5,711 bases of DNA from Pseudomonadota bacterium (GTDB lineage Bacteria; Pseudomonadota; Alphaproteobacteria; Sphingomonadales; Sphingomonadaceae): NCBI GenBank assembly GCA_023390675.1, contig JAEWCK010000397.1:1-5711 (forward strand), read 5' to 3'. Position 1 is the first letter of the stretch. Every line of letters begins with the position of its first letter. The notes beneath the pieces are model-generated. The model worked only from the letters and a program-made list of their open reading frames with translations. It was not told the origin of the DNA and did no database searches. Shown in pieces: positions 1 to 5,615 of this stretch. The translations under genes and the position numbers were made by a program.

Positions 1-14
1 GTGCGGCTTCGCCC

Positions 15-1013
15 TCAGGCCGCCGCGCGCGAACGCCACGGCGCGTAGAACTCGTCGAGCATCTCCAGCACGCGCCGGGGATCGGCGACCTGGTTGACCT
101 TGTTGCGGAACTCGGCCGAACCGTGAATCCCCTTGGTGTACCAGCCGAGATGCTTACGCATCATGTTTACACCGACCTCGTTGCCATAATGCTCGAGCGA
201 TTCGACATAATGCTCTATGATAACACGATATTGTTCGTCGAAATTGGGATCGGGCCGCTCGCCCTTCCCGCCCAGCGAATCCATTACCTGGCGCAGGAAC
301 CACGGGCGGCCATAAGCGCCGCGGCCGATCATGACGCCATCGGCGCCCGACTGGCGCAGCGCCTCGCGCGCGTCCTCGATCGTGTTGATGTCGCCATTGG
401 CGATCACGGGGATCGAGACGGCGTCCTTCACCCGGCGGATGAAGCCCCAGTCGGCCGAGCCGCGGTACATCTGGTTGCGCGTGCGGCCATGGACGGTGAC
501 CATCTTACACCCCAGATCCTCGGCGATGCGCGCGAGTTCGGGGGCGTTGAGGCTGTCGAGGTCCCAGCCCATCCGCATCTTGAGCGTGACCGGCACCTGC
601 ACGGCCTTGACGCAGGCATCGACGATCGCGGCGGCGTGCTTGAGGTCGCGCATCAGCGCCGACCCGGCGTCGCCATTGGTCACCTTGCGAACCGGGCAGC
701 CCATGTTGATGTCGATGATCGCCGCGCCGCGATCCTCGTTGAGCTTTGCGGCCTCGCCCATCTCGTGCGGCGTGCAGCCGACGAGCTGCATCGACACGGG
801 CTCCTCGATCGGGTCCCACGCCGCCTTCTGGATCGACTGGCGCGTCTCGCGGATCGCCGCGGCGCTCGCGATCATCTCGGTAACATTGAGCCCCGAGCCA
901 TAGCGCCGCACCGCGCGGCGAAACGGCAGGTCGCTCACACCCGTCATGGGCGCGAGCAGCACCGGCTGGTCGATCCGCACGGGGCCGATCTGGATGGGAG
1001 CGAGCGTCGTCAT
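15..1013 (-). CDS. dusB: tRNA-dihydrouridine synthase (DusB/NifR3 family)
   Basis: This flavoenzyme reduces specific uridines in the tRNA D-loop to 5,6-dihydrouridine, using FMN and NADPH in the cytoplasm. The 332-residue product has the usual length for the family. An FMN-binding TIM barrel opens with LLAPMTGVSDLPFR (residues 19-32). The signature DINMGCPVRKV is at 101-111, with Cys106 as the expected catalytic acid. VHGRTRNQMYRG (174-185) is the usual substrate/FMN segment, and ANGDI (205-209) and MIGRGAYGRPW (228-238) form the phosphate-binding end. A helical C-terminal domain from about 250 holds RKHLGWY (286-292), typical of DusB. The start is the ATG at 1013-1011; no strong Shine-Dalgarno precedes it, only CAGGC. 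It is divergent from ispDF. In many alphaproteobacteria this gene (historically nifR3) is followed by ntrB-ntrC. Whether that holds here lies beyond the left edge, where only 14 bases follow the stop. DusB rather than DusA or DusC is judged from overall similarity. Confidence 0.96.
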   Translation of the reverse strand: MTTLAPIQIGPVRIDQPVLLAPMTGVSDLPFRRAVRRYGSGLNVTEMIASAAAIRETRQSIQKAAWDPIEEPVSMQLVGCTPHEMGEAAKLNEDRGAAIIDINMGCPVRKVTNGDAGSALMRDLKHAAAIVDACVKAVQVPVTLKMRMGWDLDSLNAPELARIAEDLGCKMVTVHGRTRNQMYRGSADWGFIRRVKDAVSIPVIANGDINTIEDAREALRQSGADGVMIGRGAYGRPWFLRQVMDSLGGKGERPDPNFDEQYRVIIEHYVESLEHYGNEVGVNMMRKHLGWYTKGIHGSAEFRNKVNQVADPRRVLEMLDEFYAPWRSRAAA

Positions 1014-1023
1014 AATTGCCTGA

Positions 1024-1052
1024 AAAATAGGCAGTGGCGCCTACAGGCACAA
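1024..1052 (-). promoter_or_regulatory. possible sigma-70-type promoter for dusB
   Basis: In the 81-bp divergent gap, the minus strand shows TTGTGC (plus 1052-1047; 3 of 6 matches to TTGACA), a 17-bp spacer and TATTTT (plus 1029-1024; 4 of 6 matches to TATAAT). The A/T run here is the only AT-rich patch in the gap. Initiation about 7 bases downstream would leave a leader of only a few bases before the dusB ATG at 1013, so the mRNA would be nearly leaderless. This would fit the weak Shine-Dalgarno. The match is modest and could be chance. Confidence 0.22.
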
Positions 1053-1094
1053 GCGGCGATTGGCAAGCCGGGTGTCTCAGGCTAGCGCGCAGGC

Positions 1095-2225
1095 ATGAAG
1101 ACCGCCGCGCTCATCGTCGCCGCCGGGCAAGGTACGCGTGCCGGCGGGGACGTCCCCAAGCAATATGCGATGCTTGCGGGCAAGCCGATGCTCGCGCACA
1201 GCTATGCCGCTTTGGCGTCGCACCCGGCGATCGACCAGGTGCTGGTGGTGATCGGCGAAGGCCAGAAAGCGGCGCTGGGGGCGGCGTTGGGTGATGTGCC
1301 CTATGTCATTGGCGGCGCAACGCGGCGCGAATCTGTGCGGAACGGGCTCGAGGTGCTGGCCCATGTGGAGCGCGTGCTGATCCACGACGCCGCCCGCCCC
1401 TTTCTTCCGGCCGCGGTGATCGACCGTCTGCTCGCAGCGCTCGACACGCACGGAGGCGCGATCCCCGGGCTGCCCGTCGCTGACACGCTTGTCTCCGCCT
1501 CGGGCGAAAGCGTGCCGCGCGACGGCCTGACGCGCGTTCAGACGCCGCAGGCCTTCCGCTACGCCACCGTCCTCGAAGCGCACCAAGCCTGGCCCGAAGA
1601 CCGCGAGGCAACCGACGACGCGCAGATGGTCCGCGCGCTCGGGCATGACGTCATTGTGGTGGAGGGCGATCCGATGCTCGACAAGATCACCCATCCCGCC
1701 GATTTCGCCGCCGCCGAAGCGCGCCACGCCGCGTCGCTGCGGGTTCGGACCGCGCAGGGCTATGACGTCCACCGCTTCGCCGAGGGTGAGGAATTGTGGC
1801 TGGGCGGCGTGTGCATCCCCCATGCCAAGGGGCTTTCGGGACACAGCGACGCCGATGTCGCGCTCCACGCGATCACCGATGCGCTGCTTGGGGTCATCGG
1901 CGCTGGCGATATCGGGATGCACTTCCCGCCCAGCGATCCGCAGTGGCGCGGAGCCGCCTCGGCGCGGTTCCTGGAACATGCCGCCGGGCTGGTGGCGGCC
2001 GAGGGCGGCGTGATCGATTTCATCGACCTGACGATCGTCTGCGAGGCGCCGAAGATCGGTCCGCACCGCGAAGCGATCCGCGCGAGCATCGCCGCGATCC
2101 TGAACCTCCCCGTCTCGCAGATCAGCGTCAAGGCGACGACGACCGAACGGCTCGGCTTCACGGGCCGCGGCGAAGGGATGGTGGCGCAGGCGATCGCCAC
2201 CGTCCGCCTCCCCGAGACGAACTGA
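1095..2225 (+). CDS. ispDF: bifunctional IspD/IspF: MEP cytidylyltransferase and MECDP synthase
   Basis: One 376-residue polypeptide carries two non-consecutive steps of the MEP isoprenoid pathway. Residues 1 to about 210 are IspD, which joins CTP and 2-C-methyl-D-erythritol 4-phosphate. It shows the nucleotide-binding AAGQGTRAG (9-17) with VPKQY (20-24), RRESVRNGL (77-85), and HDAARP (97-102). Residues from about 217 to the end are IspF, which cyclises CDP-ME 2-phosphate to MECDP. It shows GYDVHRF (222-228), where Asp224 and His226 are the expected metal ligands, then SGHSDADVALHA (248-259) with the third ligand His258, GDIGMHFPPSD (271-281), and TTTERLGFTGRGEG (348-361). The linker is short. 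This fusion is known from alphaproteobacteria and some epsilonproteobacteria; the IspE step is encoded elsewhere. The ATG at 1095 puts the IspD nucleotide loop at the expected distance from the N-terminus. CAGG at 1090-1093 is a poor and very close Shine-Dalgarno. cinA follows after 40 bp and is probably co-transcribed. Confidence 0.97.
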   Translation: MKTAALIVAAGQGTRAGGDVPKQYAMLAGKPMLAHSYAALASHPAIDQVLVVIGEGQKAALGAALGDVPYVIGGATRRESVRNGLEVLAHVERVLIHDAARPFLPAAVIDRLLAALDTHGGAIPGLPVADTLVSASGESVPRDGLTRVQTPQAFRYATVLEAHQAWPEDREATDDAQMVRALGHDVIVVEGDPMLDKITHPADFAAAEARHAASLRVRTAQGYDVHRFAEGEELWLGGVCIPHAKGLSGHSDADVALHAITDALLGVIGAGDIGMHFPPSDPQWRGAASARFLEHAAGLVAAEGGVIDFIDLTIVCEAPKIGPHREAIRASIAAILNLPVSQISVKATTTERLGFTGRGEGMVAQAIATVRLPETN

Positions 2226-2265
2226 CTCGCGTCGGCAACATTCCGGTGGCAAAGGCCGCACGCTC

Positions 2266-2805
2266 ATGGACATGATTCTTCCGCAATCGCTGGTCGACGC
2301 CGCGCGCAAGGTGCTCGACGCCAATCGCGCCGCCGGTCGCCGCGTCGCCGTCGCCGAGAGCTGTACCGGCGGCCTCGTTTCCGCCGCGCTTACCGAGATC
2401 CCCGGCTCGTCCGACGTGTTCGAGGCCGGCTTCGTAACCTATTCGAACGACGCCAAGCACGCCGTGCTCAAGGTGAGCACCGACGTGCTGGAGACCTTCG
2501 GCTCCGTCTCGATCGCGGTCGCGTGGAGCATGGCGCAGGGGGCGCTGGAGAAGTCCGGCGCGGATGTGGCGGTGGCGATCACCGGCATCGCCGGCCCCGA
2601 TGGCGGCAGCGAGAAGAAGCCGGTGGGGACCGTTGTGTTCGCGCAGGCGGTGCGCGGTGCCGATCCGCAGCACATCGTGGCGGATGCGCGCCATTTCGAG
2701 AACAAGGGCCGCGCGAGCGTGCGGCTTCAGGCGGCGCTTTGCGCGCTCGAATTGCTGATGCCGGGCGAGCCTTCGGCGGACGAAGCGGTCGAGGAATCGG
2801 CGTAG
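2266..2805 (+). CDS. pncC: CinA C-terminal-domain protein, probable NMN amidohydrolase (PncC type)
   Basis: Proteins of this family deamidate nicotinamide mononucleotide to nicotinate mononucleotide, recycling the NMN made by NAD-dependent DNA ligase and other NAD-consuming reactions. The 179-residue product is the stand-alone C-terminal domain; the N-terminal molybdopterin-binding-like domain of full-length CinA is absent. AESCTGGL (30-37) holds the conserved nucleophilic serine. GFVTYSNDAK (55-64) holds the conserved Tyr and Lys. TGIAGPDGGSEKKPVGTV (106-123) is the family glycine-rich loop, and HFENKGR (143-149) is the usual late motif. The chain is slightly longer than typical (about 160-165) because of an acidic tail, ADEAVEESA. 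The start is the ATG at 2266, with AAAGG at 2251-2255 upstream. A second ATG at 2272 would shorten it by two residues. It follows ispDF by 40 bp, and its last 79 bp overlap the opposite-strand gene. Older annotations call this 'competence/damage-inducible'; nothing here supports a competence role. Confidence 0.93.
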   Translation: MDMILPQSLVDAARKVLDANRAAGRRVAVAESCTGGLVSAALTEIPGSSDVFEAGFVTYSNDAKHAVLKVSTDVLETFGSVSIAVAWSMAQGALEKSGADVAVAITGIAGPDGGSEKKPVGTVVFAQAVRGADPQHIVADARHFENKGRASVRLQAALCALELLMPGEPSADEAVEESA

Positions 2806-3227
2806 AGCCGCGCCGCGCGTTCCTCGAAGGCGTTGATCATCTTCCTGAGCGCGCGGTCGAACACCTGCCCCGCCAGCATCTCGAACACGCGGTTCTTGAA
2901 CGCGAAATCGACGCAGAAGTCGACGAGGCAGCCGCCCTTGCCGTCGCTGCGAAACTTCCAGTCGTTGTGAAGGTGCTTGAGCGGCCCTTCGAGATAGTCG
3001 ACGCGGATATGGCCGGGGCGCTGCTTCTCGACCTTCGACGTGAAGCTCTCGCGCAGCCCCTTGAAACCGACGATGAGGTCCGCGACCATCTCGGAGTCGC
3101 TGTTGGTCCGCACGCGGACGGCAGTGACCCAAGGCAGAAACTCGGGATAGCGCGCGACGTCGGCGACGAGATCGAACATCTGCTCCGGCGTGTACGGTAA
3201 GGGCCGGGTCTCGGTGTGCTTGGGCAT
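2727..3227 (-). CDS. COQ10/RatA-like START-domain protein (probable ubiquinone-binding)
   Basis: This 166-residue protein belongs to the polyketide cyclase/START-like family that contains eukaryotic COQ10 and E. coli RatA. COQ10-type members bind ubiquinone or its precursors and support respiration; RatA was described as inhibiting ribosome subunit association. The N-terminus KHTETRPLPYTPEQMFDLV and ARYPEFLPW (25-33) are characteristic. The beta-sheet core runs to about residue 110 (ADLIVGFKGL at 49-58, LVDFCVDFAFKNR at 101-113), and a long C-terminal helix (VFEMLAGQVFDRALRKM, 114-130) closes the fold. From about residue 145 the tail is Ser/Ala-rich and probably disordered; it lies entirely in the stretch shared with cinA. 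The start ATG at 3227-3225 overlaps the lipA stop by one base, so translation is probably coupled. No antitoxin-like partner is present, and the lipA neighbour favours a COQ10-like role over a toxin. That is inference from family and context. Confidence 0.9.
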   Translation of the reverse strand: MPKHTETRPLPYTPEQMFDLVADVARYPEFLPWVTAVRVRTNSDSEMVADLIVGFKGLRESFTSKVEKQRPGHIRVDYLEGPLKHLHNDWKFRSDGKGGCLVDFCVDFAFKNRVFEMLAGQVFDRALRKMINAFEERAARLYADSSTASSAEGSPGISNSSAQSAA

Positions 3228-4153
3228 TATTTCGCCAGCTTGGCCTCGCGCGCGGCGCGCATCTTCTGGAAATCGTCGCCGGCGTGGTAGCTCGACCGGG
3301 TCAGCGGCGAGGACGCGACGAGCAAAAAGCCCTTGGCGCGGGCGATCGCGCCGTAGCTCTGGAATGCCTGCGGCGTGACGAACTCGGCGACCTTGGCGTG
3401 GCGCGGCGTCGGCTGAAGATACTGGCCCATCGTCAGGAAATCGATGTCGGCCGAGCGCATGTCGTCCATCACCTGGTGCACTTCGAGCCGCTCCTCGCCC
3501 AGGCCCAGCATGATGCCGGACTTGGTGAAGATCGACGGATCGAGCTTCTTGACCGTCTCGAGCAGCCGCAGCGAGGCGTAGTAGCGCGCGCCGGGGCGGA
3601 TCGTCGGATAGAGCCGCGGGACGGTCTCGAGATTATGGTTGTAGACGTCGGGGCGCGCCGCGACGATCATCTCGACCGCAGCCTCGTGCTTGTTGCGGAA
3701 ATCGGGGGTGAGGATCTCGATCGTGGTGACGGGGTTCGCCTTGCGAATCGCCTCGATCACCTTGACGAACTGCTTCGCGCCGCCGTCGGGCAGATCGTCG
3801 CGATCGACCGACGTCACGACGATATGCTCGAGCCCCATCTGCGCCGCTGCGTCGGCGACGTTCTGCGGCTCCATCGGATCCACCGCGCGGGGCATGCCCG
3901 TCTTGACGTTGCAGAAGGCGCAGGCGCGCGTGCAGGTGTCGCCGAGGATCATCACCGTCGCGTGCTTCTTGGTCCAGCACTCGCCGATGTTCGGGCAGGC
4001 GGCTTCCTCGCACACAGTAACGAGGTTCTTCGAGCGCATCAGCTCGCGCGTCGCGGCGAAGCCGGCCGAAGTAGGCGCCTTGACGCGGATCCAGTCGGGC
4101 TTGCGGACGCGTTCCGGGCGAAGCAGCGGGGCCATCTCGTTCATGGGGGCCAT
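3227..4153 (-). CDS. lipA: lipoyl synthase
   Basis: This radical-SAM enzyme inserts two sulfurs at C6 and C8 of octanoyl groups attached to lipoyl domains of the 2-oxoacid dehydrogenases and the glycine cleavage H protein. The 308-residue product has family length. The auxiliary cluster motif CX4CX5C is seen as CEEAACPNIGEC (Cys48, Cys53, Cys59), and this 4Fe-4S cluster is the sulfur donor. The radical-SAM motif CX3CX2C is CTRACAFC (Cys74, Cys78, Cys81). Further on are VTSVDRDDLPDGG (113-125), the LTPDF strand (148-152), MLGLGE (215-220) and LTMGQYLQPT (240-249). The C-terminal RSSYHAG (286-292) includes the conserved serine expected to ligate the auxiliary cluster. The longest start is the ATG at 4153. 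Met4 (4144) and Met7 (4135) are alternatives, and no clear Shine-Dalgarno decides among them. It is divergent from the carbonic anhydrase gene across 46 bp and coupled to the downstream COQ10-like gene by TAATG. Confidence 0.97.
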   Translation of the reverse strand: MAPMNEMAPLLRPERVRKPDWIRVKAPTSAGFAATRELMRSKNLVTVCEEAACPNIGECWTKKHATVMILGDTCTRACAFCNVKTGMPRAVDPMEPQNVADAAAQMGLEHIVVTSVDRDDLPDGGAKQFVKVIEAIRKANPVTTIEILTPDFRNKHEAAVEMIVAARPDVYNHNLETVPRLYPTIRPGARYYASLRLLETVKKLDPSIFTKSGIMLGLGEERLEVHQVMDDMRSADIDFLTMGQYLQPTPRHAKVAEFVTPQAFQSYGAIARAKGFLLVASSPLTRSSYHAGDDFQKMRAAREAKLAK

Positions 4154-4199
4154 CTAGCGACGGGTTGAAGCTCTTACAACACGCGCGCTAGAGAGGGGC
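4154..4199. promoter_or_regulatory. 46-bp divergent region between lipA and the carbonic anhydrase gene
   Basis: Both promoters must lie in these 46 bp or reach into the two coding regions. The gap is bounded by inverted hexamers, CTAGCG at 4154-4159 and CGCTAG at 4186-4191. GAGAGGGG at 4191-4198 provides a purine-rich Shine-Dalgarno for the plus-strand gene, with AGAG at 4190-4193 at a workable distance from the ATG at 4200. On the plus strand TTGAAG (4165-4170) resembles a -35 element, but no acceptable -10 follows at 16-18 bp, so I do not assign a promoter. Confidence 0.35.
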
Positions 4200-4829
4200 A
4201 TGACGGACTTTTCAGACCTGCTCGACGGCTATCAGCGCTTCCGCACCAGCGAGTATCGCCGCCACCATGACCGCTGGGCCGAATTGAGCGAGGGCCAAAG
4301 CCCGCGCGTGATGGTGATCGCGTGCTCGGACAGCCGAGTCGATCCCGCACAGATCTTCGATACCGTGCCCGGCGAGATCTTCGTGGTCCGCAACATCGCC
4401 AACCTCGTTCCGCCCTTCGAGCTGGGCGGAGGGCGCCACGGCGTCTCGGCGGCGCTCGAGTTCGCGGTGACGCAGCTGGAAGTGCCCGAGATCGTGGTGA
4501 TGGGGCACGGCACCTGCGGCGGCGTCGCGGCCGCGCTCTCGCGCCGCTTCGAAGGCCGCCCGCCCGGCGCGGGCGGATTCATCGCGCACTGGGTCGACAT
4601 GCTCGACGAGGCGCGCGACCGGATCGTCGCCGAACATGGCGAGGGGCCCGAGGCAGTTCGCGCGCTCGAGCTGGAGACGGTGCGCGTGTCGATCGCCAAT
4701 CTGCGCACTTTCCCGTGCATCCCCGAGCGGGAGGCGGCGGGAACGCTCAGCATCAAGGGCGCCTATTTCGCGATCGCCGAGGGCGTACTTTATGTGATGG
4801 GCGACGACGGCCAGTTCAGGCCGGCCTGA
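4200..4829 (+). CDS. beta-class carbonic anhydrase
   Basis: This zinc enzyme interconverts CO2 and bicarbonate in the cytoplasm, supplying bicarbonate for carboxylases (fatty acid, purine, pyrimidine and arginine synthesis) and buffering pH. The 209-residue product has the usual size. CSDSRVDP (42-49) gives the first zinc ligand Cys42 and the Asp44-Arg46 dyad, and GHGTCGG (102-108) gives His103 and Cys106. So all expected beta-class ligands are present. VVRNIANLVPP (62-72) follows as in the family, and the last strand KGAYFAIAEGVLYVMG (186-201) closes the sheet. No signal peptide is seen. The ATG at 4200 is preceded by GAGAGGGG. The gene is divergent from lipA and convergent with the polyphosphate kinase gene, with only 4 bp between the two stop codons. 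The symbol is left empty because can and cynT types cannot be separated by eye. Confidence 0.96.
   Translation: MTDFSDLLDGYQRFRTSEYRRHHDRWAELSEGQSPRVMVIACSDSRVDPAQIFDTVPGEIFVVRNIANLVPPFELGGGRHGVSAALEFAVTQLEVPEIVVMGHGTCGGVAAALSRRFEGRPPGAGGFIAHWVDMLDEARDRIVAEHGEGPEAVRALELETVRVSIANLRTFPCIPEREAAGTLSIKGAYFAIAEGVLYVMGDDGQFRPA
4816..4829. terminator. palindrome at the convergent gene ends, possible bidirectional terminator
   Basis: TCAGGCCGGCCTGA is a perfect 14-bp palindrome covering the last codons and the TGA stop of the carbonic anhydrase gene. It lies 4 bp from the stop of the convergent polyphosphate kinase gene. As RNA it could form a 5-bp GC-rich stem with a CCGG loop from either strand. 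No U tract follows on either strand, so it is at best a weak intrinsic terminator or an mRNA-end stabiliser. Confidence 0.2.
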
Positions 4830-4833
4830 CGGC

Positions 4834-5606
4834 TCAGAGCCCGAGCGCCTTCTTCGCGACCTTCTCGACCTCGGGATCGAGCGGCGGCGGTTCCATGGGC
4901 ACCTGCTTCTCCAGCGCGTCCGCAATGGCGGTTAGCGCTGCGATGCGCGCGGCCTGCTTGTCGTTGCCATCGATCACGATCCACGGCGCGTGCTGCGTGT
5001 CGGTGCGCTCGAACATCTCGGCCATCGCCGCCAGATAGTCCTTGCGTCGCTCGCGGTTGCGGTAGTCCTCGAGCCCCGTCTTCCAGCGCTTCCATGCATG
5101 CTCGAGCCGGGCCTTGAACCGCCGGTCCTGCTCGTCCTGCGTCACATGGACGAAGACCTTGATCAGCGTCGTGCCCGCTGCGATCTGCTGCGCTTCGAAA
5201 TCGTTGATCTCGTCATAGCCGCGCCGCCATTCTGCCTCGCTGGCGAAGCCCTCGACGCGCTCGACGAGGACGCGACCGTACCAGCTGCGGTCGAAGATCG
5301 CGATATTGTGCTGTGCGGGCAGCCGCCGCCAGAAGCGCCAGAGGAAATGGTGCGCGCGCTCCTCCTCGGTGGGCGCCGATATCGGCCAGACCTCGAAATA
5401 GCGTGGGTCCCATTTGGCGGTGAGGCGCGAGATGATCCCGCCCTTCCCCGCCGCGTCCCACCCCTCGAATGCGATGATCGCACGGCGGCGGTGAACGATA
5501 TGCGCGTAATGAATGTGGCTGAGGCGCTTCTGGAGCTTCCTGAGCGCCTTCTTGTAGCGCCCGTCGAAGGGTCGCCGGCTTCATAGTCCGAAAGATCGAT
5601 CGCCAT
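4834..5606 (-). pseudogene. ppk2: polyphosphate kinase 2 gene with a -1 frameshift near codon 12
   Basis: PPK2 enzymes move phosphate between polyphosphate and nucleotides, usually forming ATP or GTP from the diphosphates. The ATG at 5606-5604 starts MAIDLSDYEAGD, a family-like N-terminus, but this frame then runs into unrelated sequence and stops at 5163. From 5571 downward the shifted frame encodes the whole enzyme. With the frame restored, the product has about 257 residues. These include FDGRYKKALRKLQ (14-26), Walker A GWDAAGKGG (49-57), FEVWPISAPTEEE (71-83), Walker B-like FDRSWYGRVLVERV (105-118), the lid RLEHAWKRWK (167-176), and APWIVIDGNDK before the C-terminal helix. The main frame has TGA at 5583-5581 and no ATG, GTG or TTG before a GTG at 5145, so it cannot make Walker A unaided. 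The ATG lies 9 bp after the serine dehydratase stop, so the two are probably one operon. All catalytic motifs are intact, which suggests a very recent change or a sequence error. Confidence 0.87.
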
Positions 5607-5615
5607 GCCGCGATC

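Noticed and set aside
123..1085. 320-codon plus-strand open frame opposite dusB
   Set aside because: The composition is rich in Arg, Ala, His and Asp with no family motif, and it is fully antisense to dusB. It is a GC-driven shadow.
1077..2324. 415-codon minus-strand open frame opposite ispDF
   Set aside because: It is antisense to a clear enzyme with all motifs. Its translation is Arg/Gly/His-rich without recognisable domains, as expected for a shadow frame in high-GC DNA.
2158..3132. 324-codon minus-strand open frame across cinA and the COQ10-like gene
   Set aside because: It is out of frame with both supported genes and rich in Arg/His/Gly, so a shadow frame.
2727..3227. Toxin-antitoxin module based on the RatA-like gene
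   Set aside because: No partner gene lies nearby. The neighbours are lipA and cinA, and the gene fits a COQ10-like housekeeping role.
3284..4168. 294-codon plus-strand open frame opposite lipA
   Set aside because: It is antisense to lipA, whose cysteine motifs fix the true frame, and its product has no recognisable feature.
4165..4195. Sigma-70 promoter for the carbonic anhydrase gene with TTGAAG as -35
   Set aside because: The hexamers 17-18 bp downstream match the -10 consensus poorly, and the predicted start would fall at or beyond the ATG.
4834..5145. A separate short 103-codon gene starting at the GTG at 5145
   Set aside because: This is the C-terminal part of PPK2. The same frame continues upstream through Walker A and the rest of the domain, so it is not an independent gene.
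5563..5582. Programmed -1 ribosomal frameshift in ppk2
   Set aside because: No canonical slippery heptamer or obvious downstream pseudoknot is visible, and I know of no recoding at this point in the family. A missing base is simpler.
4990..5586. 198-codon plus-strand open frame opposite ppk2
   Set aside because: The minus-strand frame carries clear PPK2 motifs and the plus-strand translation carries none.
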